Of a stretch of DNA of 64,000 bases, positions 1 to 7,955 are shown piece after piece. Positions within the stretch are counted from its first letter, which is position 1. Every line of letters starts with the position of its first letter. Under the pieces are notes generated by a model. That model saw only the letters and a program-made list of their open reading frames with translations. It was not told the origin of the DNA and did no database searches. A program made the position numbers and the translations under genes. The stretch is from CAIKMD01 sp035277525 (lineage in GTDB: Bacteria; Pseudomonadota; Alphaproteobacteria; ATCC43930; CGMCC-115725): positions 1 to 64,000 of the forward strand of contig DATEKH010000106.1 of NCBI GenBank assembly GCA_035277525.1, read 5' to 3'.

Positions 1-1179
1 AACGATGTCTTTGACGAGGCTTCTGCGATCGGCGTCCGTCTGGGCGTGCACGTTGAAGGCGGCCGGTTTTTCACCTCCGTGAAGCAAGACGTGGATTTGG
101 AGACCGCTTGCCGCGATCCTCTGGATATCGCGTATTTGAACATGGAAAAGCAAGGAAAGACCGCCCCTTGCTGCCAATGGGCCGAAGCGCCGATCGCTAT
201 GGATGTATACAAAGATGTTGGCGCGTTCGAGCGGTTTTGGAATAGCGAAGTTTATCAAAGTCTACGCCGGAAGCGCGATTTCGACAGTTGCAAGGCGTGT
301 GGAATAAACCGCGTGTTCGACGAGGTCATGTTCCACTTCACGCCGTTCCTGAAGCTTCAGTTGATCAAGTCCGGGAGGATCGCAAGCGCTGAAACTGCGA
401 GTGTATATCCGGAGCACGAGCTTGCCAGCGTTTGCAATCAGCACCGACTCAATCTGCCGAGCCTTCGGCGCACTCTTCTTCGTGTGGGTCTCCCTACAGA
501 GCGGCTCAATGAAATCCAATCGATAGGAACCGCGGCTCTACCGAAGATCGACGAGGCCTGTTGGGATGCATTTTGTGCAACTGATGTCGATGCGGGTCCG
601 GTTGACCTAGATCTCGCAGGGGTGTTTGCCGGAATTGGCTGGGGAAATGCCGAATACGACGTTAACGCGATGAGGGGTTCGCGGTGGCTTGGCGGCACGA
701 ATACCGGTTCGATCTATATTCGAGTCGCGCCAGGACAACCCTATCACCTGAGGCTGACATTGGGCAGAGTATCTTCCCCAGCGCTTGTGAATAGGTTGAG
801 CTTGACCGCGTGTGGACAGGCTTTGCGATTGGATTCATCTATATCTGACGACGGCAAGATTGTTCTTACCGCCTATGTTCCAGCTAAGACTACGGCCCTT
901 CACGAGGGTCGCCTCTGGATCGTTCTCAGGTTTATGTCTTCGTCTGACGATCAGCGCATATCGTTTTCGCGTATCAATTTCGCAGAATGCGAGCCGGAAG
1001 CAGCTTCCGCACGGTTTCGGCGCGAGATCGATACGGCCCTAAATCGTGTCCGTGTGCAAAAAGAGTTGTATGCGGAGTGGATTAGTGCTTGCGCAAGAAT
1101 TATAGCGTCCGACCCCATCGGGTCCATTCCGCGGATCCTGCGCCGACTTCGACGCGTGTTGAGAGCCGCGCATCGATAG
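1..1179 (+). CDS. Radical SAM/SPASM-type protein, C-terminal part (5' end outside window)
   Basis: The reading frame is open from base 1, so this is the 3' part of a longer gene; an internal GTG at 46 is not a convincing start. Near the beginning of the visible part are paired cysteines (CCQW, then CKACG about 45 residues later), the spacing expected of a SPASM auxiliary Fe-S cluster domain, followed by a roughly 200-residue tail I do not recognise. In family members an N-terminal CxxxCxxC radical SAM domain precedes this; it is not visible here. Such proteins are common in polysaccharide loci, but the substrate is unknown. It converges on the minus-strand aminotransferase operon, with only 21 bases between the stops. 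Confidence 0.7.
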   Translation, partial: NDVFDEASAIGVRLGVHVEGGRFFTSVKQDVDLETACRDPLDIAYLNMEKQGKTAPCCQWAEAPIAMDVYKDVGAFERFWNSEVYQSLRRKRDFDSCKACGINRVFDEVMFHFTPFLKLQLIKSGRIASAETASVYPEHELASVCNQHRLNLPSLRRTLLRVGLPTERLNEIQSIGTAALPKIDEACWDAFCATDVDAGPVDLDLAGVFAGIGWGNAEYDVNAMRGSRWLGGTNTGSIYIRVAPGQPYHLRLTLGRVSSPALVNRLSLTACGQALRLDSSISDDGKIVLTAYVPAKTTALHEGRLWIVLRFMSSSDDQRISFSRINFAECEPEAASARFRREIDTALNRVRVQKELYAEWISACARIIASDPIGSIPRILRRLRRVLRAAHR

Positions 1180-1200
1180 TTTTGGCCGCTTAGGGTCCGA

Positions 1201-2421
1201 TTAGAGCTTTCCGAAATACCGCTCTACCTTCGTGATCGCGTTGACCGTATCTTCCGCCTCGCGTTCGCCATACCTCTCGTTGAGGTAGAGATTGAACGAG
1301 CGGTCGCGGATGCTGCGCGCGTTTTCGGAACGGAACCGATCGGCGAGATACGGCTCGAGCCACGGCCACTCTTCGATGACATATTGATAGTGCGGATTGA
1401 GATCGATCCCTTCCGCGCGGACTGCCTCCGCGAATTCGATTTTGCTGCAGGCGATGCGCTCGACATCCACGATCACGGGATAGAAAAACGGCGAATCCGT
1501 CGGCCGATGTTCGTAGGGCCGGCAGATCTCGGAATCCTCGACGAGACGCTCGACGACGTTCGAGACGAAGGACAAGCGGCGCATGATGGTGTCTTCGAGA
1601 CGCGCCAGCGAGGCGATGCCGATCGCGCAGGAAATCTCGTCGGTGTTGAAGTTGAGGGCTGGAAAGAGATAGCCGTTCGGATCGCGGTCGCTGAAATCCT
1701 CGCGCCAGATCGGCTTGCCGCGATCGGCATGGGCGAGGGCGTTGCGGAAGAGATCGAGGTTGCGGCTATAGACCACCCCACCCGAGGGGCCGGTCATGTG
1801 CGCCTTGCGATACATGGTCGAGAACGCGGCAATGTCGCCGAATGTACCGATCGGACGGCCAAAAACCTTCGCGCCATGCGACTGGCTGCAATCCTCGAGA
1901 ACCTTGATGCCGCGAGGCCGCGCCTCCGCGACGATCTTGTCGACCTCGGCCGCCTGCCCCGCCGCGTGCACGACAAGGATGCACGAGACATTGGGCCCCA
2001 ATCGCTCGCGAACCTGAGCGATCCCGATATTGTAGCTGTCGGGTTTGCTGTCGCACAGGCGGGGCTTCAGCCCGTTCAGGATGATGGCGCTCAGCGTGCC
2101 AGGATCGGTGATCGGCGAGACGAGCACCTCGCTGCCCTTGGGCAGATTGAGCGCTGCAATCGCGACATAGAGCGCCGCCGTGCCCGTCGCCACGGCGTCG
2201 GCATGGCCGCCGCCCATCATCGCGACGAAGGCGTCGGTGTAGAGCTTTTCGAAAGTGCCCTGGTAGCCGGGATCGACCTGCCGCTCCCGGTAATAGGCGA
2301 GGCACTCCTGGATCATGCGCAACTCGTCCTCGCCTAAAGCGAGTCGTGCCGGCATCCGCTCGCGCCGCACCGGCTCGCCGCCATGAATGGCAAGCCGGTC
2401 GTTGACCAATTTGTCGTTCAT
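1201..2421 (-). CDS. DegT/DnrJ/EryC1/StrS family PLP-dependent aminotransferase
   Basis: A 406-residue sugar aminotransferase-fold protein. The PLP-pocket motif EDCSQSHGA lies at about 176-184, and the Schiff-base lysine is K206 in MYRKAHMTGPSGG, matching the FS(x4)K position of the family. These enzymes transfer an amino group to a keto-sugar nucleotide, although some relatives act as dehydratases. It is the last gene of the long minus-strand operon and overlaps the transketolase C-half by ATGA (2418-2421). Direct coupling to a split transketolase is unusual for an ordinary NDP-sugar aminotransferase and may mean that a keto-sugar phosphate is the substrate. Family assignment is firm; the substrate is not known. 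Confidence 0.9.
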   Translation of the reverse strand: MNDKLVNDRLAIHGGEPVRRERMPARLALGEDELRMIQECLAYYRERQVDPGYQGTFEKLYTDAFVAMMGGGHADAVATGTAALYVAIAALNLPKGSEVLVSPITDPGTLSAIILNGLKPRLCDSKPDSYNIGIAQVRERLGPNVSCILVVHAAGQAAEVDKIVAEARPRGIKVLEDCSQSHGAKVFGRPIGTFGDIAAFSTMYRKAHMTGPSGGVVYSRNLDLFRNALAHADRGKPIWREDFSDRDPNGYLFPALNFNTDEISCAIGIASLARLEDTIMRRLSFVSNVVERLVEDSEICRPYEHRPTDSPFFYPVIVDVERIACSKIEFAEAVRAEGIDLNPHYQYVIEEWPWLEPYLADRFRSENARSIRDRSFNLYLNERYGEREAEDTVNAITKVERYFGKL

Positions 2422-3335
2422 CCGAGACCCGTGGCGGCAAGGATCTTCGGCAGGCTCAGCCCGTGCGCCGCCAGGAGATCCTCATAGCTGCCGTAATTGT
2501 GGATGAACTTGTCCTGCAGCGTGAAGGTGTCGAGGCGACAGGAAGCCCGGCTATCCCAGGCCAGCTGCTTGACCTGGGGCGCGAGCCCGCCTTGCGGCAC
2601 GTTCTCCTCGATCACGATGACATGGCCGTGGGACTTGAGCACGGCGGCGACGCCCTCGCGGTCGAGCGGCTTGACGGTATGCGTGACGGCGACCGACACC
2701 GATTTGCCCTGGCCCGCCAGGTGATCGGCGAGCTCGACGGCCATCTTCGTGATGACGCCGTAAGACAAGATGCAGACATCGCGGCCGCGGCGCAGATAGC
2801 GCAGCTTGCCAAAGATCCACGGCTCCGCGTCTTTGGTGAGGTCCGGTTCGCCGGCCTTGCCGATGCGGAGATAGACCGGGCCATTCTTCTGCCGCGCGCA
2901 CCAGCGTGTCGCTTCCGTGCACTCGGCGGGATCGCACGGCGCAACGATCTGCATATTGGGAATGGCCCCGGCGATAGCGATGTCTTCCATCGTGTGGTGC
3001 GTGCCGCCCAAGGTCGAATAGATGACGCCGGCGCCCATCCCGACCACCGTCACCGGCAGGTTCTGATAGCAGAGATCGTCCCGAACCATCTCGAACGGGC
3101 GATAGAGCGAGAACGTCGCGATGGTATAGGCGAAGGGCTGACAGCCCTTGAGCGCGAGTCCGGCGCAAATGCCGATCATGCTTTGCTCGGCGACCCCGAC
3201 ATTGATGAAGCGCTCGGGATACTGCGCGCTGAATTTCGACATGCTGCCGGCGGGCGAGATATCGGCAACGACGATGTAGACGTCAGGGTTTTGTGTCGCC
3301 TCCTGATAGAGCGCCTCGGAAAATGTGTTTCTCAT
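2418..3335 (-). CDS. Transketolase, C-terminal subunit (pyrimidine-binding plus C domains)
   Basis: A 305-residue protein corresponding to the second half of transketolase. The pyrimidine-binding domain carries the catalytic glutamate motif INVGVAEQSM at about 40-50, followed by the transketolase C domain (about 185-300). It should pair with the adjacent N-terminal half to make a ThDP-dependent two-subunit enzyme that moves two-carbon ketol units. It overlaps both neighbours by ATGA. Split transketolases inside polysaccharide loci are usually not the housekeeping enzyme. Here, together with a transaldolase and heptose genes, supply of sedoheptulose 7-phosphate or another long-chain ketose is plausible (inference). 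Confidence 0.93.
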   Translation of the reverse strand: MRNTFSEALYQEATQNPDVYIVVADISPAGSMSKFSAQYPERFINVGVAEQSMIGICAGLALKGCQPFAYTIATFSLYRPFEMVRDDLCYQNLPVTVVGMGAGVIYSTLGGTHHTMEDIAIAGAIPNMQIVAPCDPAECTEATRWCARQKNGPVYLRIGKAGEPDLTKDAEPWIFGKLRYLRRGRDVCILSYGVITKMAVELADHLAGQGKSVSVAVTHTVKPLDREGVAAVLKSHGHVIVIEENVPQGGLAPQVKQLAWDSRASCRLDTFTLQDKFIHNYGSYEDLLAAHGLSLPKILAATGLG

Positions 3336-4159
3336 CGGGCGCGCTCCAACTCTTCGACGGCGCGGCGGTATTCGTCTTTGTTTGGCGAGCGATAATGCCA
3401 GATCGGCACGTTTTCCATATAGCTCACACCCTTGCCCTTGGTGGTCTTGGCGACCAGCATGAAGGGCTTGCCCCCTTGGCGCCCGCTCACCGCCTCGAAG
3501 ATCGCGGCAGAATCGTGGCCTTCGACCTCGGCCGCCTCCCAGCCGAAGGCGCGGAACTTGTCGAGCAAGGGATAGAAGCTCGGATGCGTTTCCGAAGTTC
3601 GGCCGAGGCTCTGGAAGTCGTTGTTATCGACGGCCGCAACGATATTGTCGAGCTTCAGCGACGAGGCCATCATAATGGCCTCCCAGGTCGAACCCTCCTG
3701 AACCTCGCCGTCGCTCAAGACCGTATAAATGGTGCCGTCACGCTTGCGGCCCTTTTCGGCAAGCGCCATGCCGCAAACCATTGACAGCCCGTGGCCTAGC
3801 GACCCCGTCGCGGCGACGATCCCCGGATTCCCAAAATCGGGATGAACGCCGAGCCGGCCATGGGGTGTGCAGTAGGCGTCGAGATCGGCCCGGCTCAGCA
3901 CGCCTTGCTCCTCGAGAATCACATATTGGATCATGCAGCCATGGCCCTTGGACATGAGAAACGTGTCCGGCGAGCCGCCAGCGACGCTCGGGCGCATGAG
4001 GCCGTGATAGATGCAATCAACCAGCTCCGTGCAGGAATAGGCAGAGCCAATATGGAGCGCCGACACCTGCTGCGAAATGTCGAGGATGCGGCGTCGATAG
4101 GCGCGGCACCGCGCGGCGGCGCGAGACGAATCGAAACTGTTGCGTTGAGCGTTGGTCAC
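3332..4159 (-). CDS. Transketolase, N-terminal (ThDP pyrophosphate-binding) subunit
   Basis: A 275-residue protein matching the first half of transketolase. HIGSAYS near residue 37, SKGHG near 69, GSLGHG near 118 and the ThDP/Mg motif SDGEVQEG with downstream NN (about 147-177) are all present. It lacks the second half, which is encoded by the next gene (ATGA overlap at 3332-3335), so the two are probably co-translated as subunits. It also overlaps the upstream methyltransferase by ATGA at 4156-4159. Whether it is a true transketolase or a dedicated ketol-transferase of sugar biosynthesis cannot be told from the sequence. Confidence 0.93.
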   Translation of the reverse strand: MTNAQRNSFDSSRAAARCRAYRRRILDISQQVSALHIGSAYSCTELVDCIYHGLMRPSVAGGSPDTFLMSKGHGCMIQYVILEEQGVLSRADLDAYCTPHGRLGVHPDFGNPGIVAATGSLGHGLSMVCGMALAEKGRKRDGTIYTVLSDGEVQEGSTWEAIMMASSLKLDNIVAAVDNNDFQSLGRTSETHPSFYPLLDKFRAFGWEAAEVEGHDSAAIFEAVSGRQGGKPFMLVAKTTKGKGVSYMENVPIWHYRSPNKDEYRRAVEELERAR

Positions 4160-4818
4160 TCGATGATTGTCCAGTAATAGTCACCGGTATAGCCGGCTTC
4201 GGCATAGAGCTCGCGCCAGCCAGCCGGATCATAGTGAGTCTTGGCAGTCAAAACCCAGCTTAAAAAAATCTCGCGCTCTTCGGGCGTCCGGTAGGAGTCG
4301 TTCTGAACATAGCCGCGGCCCGGGGCGAGACGCTCGATCTCGCGAAGTGCCTTGATGCAATCCTCGCGCTCCAAATTGTGCACGACGTTGATCGCAATGA
4401 CCGCGCTGAAGCTCCGGTCGGGGAATGGCAGGCGAACGCAGTTCCCAAGATGGAGGCGCCCTACCACTTCGGGCTCGCAGTTCATCAACGCATATTCCGA
4501 GATGTCGAGGCCAAAAGCCTCGATGCCCGGGCAAATCTTCATCAGATCCTTGACCAGAAAGCCCTTGCCGCATCCGACGTCGAGAACGCGGTCGCCAGGC
4601 TTCAGCTGCCAATGCGCGATCATATCCTCGGCGATCGCCACCCAGCGTCCGTCATAGCGGTAGCCGCCGTAGCCGGTGTCGCGCGAACCGTCGAAATATT
4701 CGCGGCCATACTCGCGTGCGATCCGGATGTTCTCGGCACTCTGCGCCGTCGTGCGCTTCTCGATGTTCCGCTTGGCCTTGGGATAGCGGCGTAGGAGATT
4801 GATTTCGGGCATATCCAA
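4156..4818 (-). CDS. Class I SAM-dependent methyltransferase
   Basis: A 220-residue protein with the Rossmann SAM motif I VLDVGCGKGFL at about 79-89, an acidic LDIS motif II near 104 and the FSAVIAINVVHNL segment near 140, all typical of the Methyltransf_11/25 group. It is probably a small-molecule or sugar methyltransferase acting in the cytoplasm on an intermediate of this operon. The start could be M1 or M3. The stop overlaps the transketolase N-subunit start (ATGA). A 57-base gap separates it from the upstream SDR gene, the first break in the otherwise overlapping chain. Substrate unknown. Confidence 0.88.
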   Translation of the reverse strand: MDMPEINLLRRYPKAKRNIEKRTTAQSAENIRIAREYGREYFDGSRDTGYGGYRYDGRWVAIAEDMIAHWQLKPGDRVLDVGCGKGFLVKDLMKICPGIEAFGLDISEYALMNCEPEVVGRLHLGNCVRLPFPDRSFSAVIAINVVHNLEREDCIKALREIERLAPGRGYVQNDSYRTPEEREIFLSWVLTAKTHYDPAGWRELYAEAGYTGDYYWTIIE

Positions 4819-4875
4819 CGCAAATCTGATGTGTTAATCGACCATGGCGAGTGGGCTCGACTGTGTCAATCTTCG

Positions 4876-5751
4876 CTAGGTCGAGCCAGATTTGGCGACT
4901 CGGGCGAGCCCGTCGCGCACAGAGACATAGCGGAAGCGCGGGAAAGCCTTGAGGCACGCGGCGATATCAAAATGCCGGTGGCTGATGGGATTCTGGCGCG
5001 GCGTGCCCTGTACTGCGACACGGCTCGGATAGAGCGCCGACACCGCTTCAGCAACCTCCCGGAACGAGACCGAAACGCCCGTAGCGATGTTGAGGACACC
5101 TACACTCAGGTGGGCGAGAACCAGAGCCGCGAGCTGCCCGACATCTCCGATGAAGACGTGATCCCGTTTTTCCTCCCCGTCGCCGAAGAGAGTGATCGAC
5201 TCCCCTTTCTCGGCGAGGCGCCGGAAGCGATTGGGACCGTAACCATTGTGGGGGTCGGCGGCGCCATAGAGAAGGCTCGGCCGCAGGATCGCGAGCGGAG
5301 CTTTGACTTGCGTCTTGAGGATCAGCTCGCGCGCGGCGTGCATCATCCCGTGAAGGTTGGAAGGCGCAGCGGGCGACGTCTCCGTGACCGGATTGGCATC
5401 GTCGGCATAGACGGCATCCGAGCTGATATAGACGAGATGCGCGACATTTCGCTTGGCAATGGCCTCAGTGACAGCAGCTGCCATTTGCAAATTCTGAATC
5501 AACATTGCCGGGGTGCGCGTCGGCGCGAGCGCCGACACGAAGACGACGCTATCATCCGGGAGCAGGATTCCCGCGAGATTCTCGGCGGCGCCAGAAGAGA
5601 GAAAATCGAGGTCCAAGCGGGTGAGGCCCAGTACGGGAGCGCCCTCGCGCGCGAGCTCCCTAAGGATAGAGCCGCCAACGAACCCGCCAGCACCGATGAT
5701 AACGGTGCGCTTTGGAATGATCGGCTGGGGATGTAGGTGCTCCAGCATCAC
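4876..5751 (-). CDS. Extended-SDR NAD(P)-dependent sugar epimerase/dehydratase-like protein
   Basis: A 291-residue extended short-chain dehydrogenase fold. The N-terminal nucleotide-binding motif GAGGFVGG is at 20-27 and the YISSDAVY strand near 108. In the position of the catalytic YxxxK motif the sequence reads HGMMH (134-138), so both Tyr and Lys are replaced by His. Lys to His is, as far as I recall, seen in a subgroup of these proteins; loss of the Tyr is less usual. It could be a reductase or epimerase with altered chemistry, or non-catalytic. The start overlaps the upstream dehydrogenase stop by ATGA (5748-5751). Confidence 0.85.
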   Translation of the reverse strand: MMLEHLHPQPIIPKRTVIIGAGGFVGGSILRELAREGAPVLGLTRLDLDFLSSGAAENLAGILLPDDSVVFVSALAPTRTPAMLIQNLQMAAAVTEAIAKRNVAHLVYISSDAVYADDANPVTETSPAAPSNLHGMMHAARELILKTQVKAPLAILRPSLLYGAADPHNGYGPNRFRRLAEKGESITLFGDGEEKRDHVFIGDVGQLAALVLAHLSVGVLNIATGVSVSFREVAEAVSALYPSRVAVQGTPRQNPISHRHFDIAACLKAFPRFRYVSVRDGLARVAKSGST

Positions 5752-7022
5752 ACCTCCCCCCTTCCCAGCACGAAATGGCGGAGCCCCGCGGCACGCATCG
5801 CATCCGCATCGAAAACGCGATAGGGATCGATGACGACGCGCCCGCGCATCACCCGGCGAAGCTCGTCAGGCGGAACCTCGCGGAATTGCGGCCAAGGCGT
5901 CATCACCAGAAGAGCATCGATGTCGCGCGCGGCATCGATGGCGGAGCGAGCGGCGACCGCATCGGAGCGCGAGGCCGCCTCGACTGGAACGATCGGGTCG
6001 TAGAGCCGCAAGCGCCATGAGCCGAGATGGGCAAGGAGCGCCAGGGAGGGGGAATTTTTGGTCGAGTGCGTATTTTCCTTATAGGCGAGGCCGAGCACGC
6101 CAATGACTGCATCAGGCGTGTCGCTTAGAACCTCGCGATGAAGGACCCGTAAGGCCCAATCACGACGATGCGCGCTATTGCCCAAATAGGCTCTTACGAC
6201 CGAAGCGTCGCTCCCCACGCTCTCCGACAGGCGCAGTACGGTGGCGAGGTCGCGCTCGAGATTGCCGCCGGCAATACCGAGCCCAGGGGCCAGGTAACTA
6301 TGCGGGCCGATCCGCTGGTCGAGTCGCAGCGCCGGCGCGACCTCCGCCCAATCGGCGCCAATCTTCTCGGAAAGTTCGGCGAGCGTGTTCGCGACGGTTA
6401 TTGAAGCGACGAGACAGCAATTTATCGCGATTTTCGCAAGCTCAGCGCTCTCGTAACGCATTGGCAATATCGGGCATTCGAAGCTTTCAAGCAACATCCG
6501 GTATGCCGGCGGAAGCGGCGCCTGAGGGTCATCGCAGCCGACGATGAAGCGCTCTGGCTTGGTCGCGCGCTCAACCGCCCGGCCGAAAATCAATGTTTCG
6601 ACCTGGTAGTAGCGCCGCGGCCCTGGCACCGGTAGGCGCCTGGTAAAGCCTGGCGGCACTTGGCAGAGAATAATCAATAACCCATCTGCCCGCAGCACCT
6701 CGATGACTTTGTCGATCAATCCCGCGATTGACGTTAGATCGCCCGACCCGCGCTCGTCAGTCGGGACGTCGGTGGAGATATAGACGATGTCGCAGGCAGT
6801 CAGTGCCGAGAAATCAGTCGAAAATTTTAGGTGCGAGCGATGGCGCCTAACCAGGTTGTCGAGGCCAGGCTCGACTACAGGCAGACTTCCCCGCTCTATC
6901 GCCGCAACGCGATCTGCGTCGTGATCGGCAGCCACGACATCGAACCCCTGGGCCGCCGCTGCCGCCGCCGAAACGAGTCCCAGATGCGTCAGCCCCGCAA
7001 ATCCGATCCGCAGACGGCTCAT
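5748..7022 (-). CDS. UDP-glucose/GDP-mannose dehydrogenase family protein lacking the catalytic Cys
   Basis: A 424-residue protein with the three-domain UDP-glucose 6-dehydrogenase architecture: an N-terminal Rossmann domain (GFAGLTHLGLV), the TDVPTDE segment near 84, a central helix with ESAELAKIAIN near 191, and a C-terminal domain with GLAYKENTHSTKNSP. In the active-site loop, where the family has GFGGSCFPKD, this protein has GLGIAGGNLERD (248-258): Asn254 replaces the nucleophilic Cys and Arg the Lys. A normal two-step oxidation to a uronate is therefore unlikely. It may perform a single oxidation or reduction on a different sugar nucleotide, or be structural. It is ATGA-coupled to the Gfo/Idh oxidoreductase. 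Confidence 0.87.
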   Translation of the reverse strand: MSRLRIGFAGLTHLGLVSAAAAAAQGFDVVAADHDADRVAAIERGSLPVVEPGLDNLVRRHRSHLKFSTDFSALTACDIVYISTDVPTDERGSGDLTSIAGLIDKVIEVLRADGLLIILCQVPPGFTRRLPVPGPRRYYQVETLIFGRAVERATKPERFIVGCDDPQAPLPPAYRMLLESFECPILPMRYESAELAKIAINCCLVASITVANTLAELSEKIGADWAEVAPALRLDQRIGPHSYLAPGLGIAGGNLERDLATVLRLSESVGSDASVVRAYLGNSAHRRDWALRVLHREVLSDTPDAVIGVLGLAYKENTHSTKNSPSLALLAHLGSWRLRLYDPIVPVEAASRSDAVAARSAIDAARDIDALLVMTPWPQFREVPPDELRRVMRGRVVIDPYRVFDADAMRAAGLRHFVLGRGEV

Positions 7023-7948
7023 CCCAATCCTCGCGCGAGAGCTTTCGTCGCAAGATCGCGAAGCAGATCGTTAATCACGACATCGGTCGCGACGTTACCC
7101 TGTTCCTGCCGCTCGCAAAGCCGCTTAAAATAGGCATATTCGAGTGCCCAAGTTGGATCGGGCTGGACTAAAGTGATCGCTTCCTCCGGAGGGCGTCCGC
7201 TGGGCAAGACTCGGTTGCGATGGGTGAAAATCGATGGTCCCCATTTACAGAGGCTCTCGATGTGTGCGCTGCCCGTCTCGCCGTAAACATCACAGGTAAA
7301 GTGGTTGCGCCACGAGACAAGCGACATTTCAAGTTCGATGACCGGATTTCCCCGTGAGCCAAGAGCAATGTGGTCAAACGCACGGTTCTCGAAGCGGTCG
7401 GCCGACCAGATCTCGAAGGGCGCGTCGAGCCTGCCGAACCAGAACAGCAGCGTGTCAATGAGATGCGAACCGAGATCGGGCAGGACTCCGGCCCCTTTGT
7501 CCCGCCACGGTGAATTGCGTACGTCCCGCGCTGTGCCGTTGCCATAGAACATACGGCACAGGTAAATTTTGCCGAGCAGCCCCGACTGGATCGCCTCTTT
7601 CATCCGGATGAAATGCGGCTCAAACCGATGGTTGTAGGCAGTATAGCAGACGGCACCACGGGAGGATGCGAGTGCGTCGAGCCGCTGAAGAGCTTCGCGC
7701 TTACGAGCAAGAAGCGGCTTTTCGACGAGGGCATGCTTCCCGTTTTCAAGAAGATAGGTCAGCAATTCCATCTTCGCATCGTCAGGCGTACAAATAAGTG
7801 CCGCATCATAAGCTTCACGCGGCACCTCCTCGATGGTTCGAAATTGCGCGTCCTTGACTAAAGGATCGATGGTCGCCACCGCATCCGCGCCGGCGATGCT
7901 AAGCCGCTTACGGCCCTGAATCCCGAGTCCGACGATGACCACCCGCAT
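7019..7948 (-). CDS. Gfo/Idh/MocA family NAD(P)-dependent sugar oxidoreductase
   Basis: A 309-residue oxidoreductase. The N-terminal Rossmann motif VIVGLGIQGRKR begins at residue 4 and the hallmark VEKPLL (the EKP lysine) lies near residue 90; the C-terminal half fits the alpha/beta domain with GSHLIDTL. I start it at the ATG at 7948, because a longer version (7984) would run into the upstream kinase gene by 29 bases and add residues before the Rossmann strand. Enzymes of this family oxidise or reduce keto groups of sugars and sugar nucleotides. It overlaps the dehydrogenase-like gene by ATGA (7019-7022). Substrate unknown. Confidence 0.9.
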   Translation of the reverse strand: MRVVIVGLGIQGRKRLSIAGADAVATIDPLVKDAQFRTIEEVPREAYDAALICTPDDAKMELLTYLLENGKHALVEKPLLARKREALQRLDALASSRGAVCYTAYNHRFEPHFIRMKEAIQSGLLGKIYLCRMFYGNGTARDVRNSPWRDKGAGVLPDLGSHLIDTLLFWFGRLDAPFEIWSADRFENRAFDHIALGSRGNPVIELEMSLVSWRNHFTCDVYGETGSAHIESLCKWGPSIFTHRNRVLPSGRPPEEAITLVQPDPTWALEYAYFKRLCERQEQGNVATDVVINDLLRDLATKALARGLG

Positions 7949-7955
7949 CGATGGC

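Noticed and set aside
1384..2337. Long plus-strand ORF opposite the DegT gene (317 aa)
   Set aside because: Exact shadow of a conserved aminotransferase; GC-rich codon bias keeps the antisense frame open.
2463..3395. Long plus-strand ORF opposite the transketolase C-half (310 aa)
   Set aside because: Antisense shadow with no motif.
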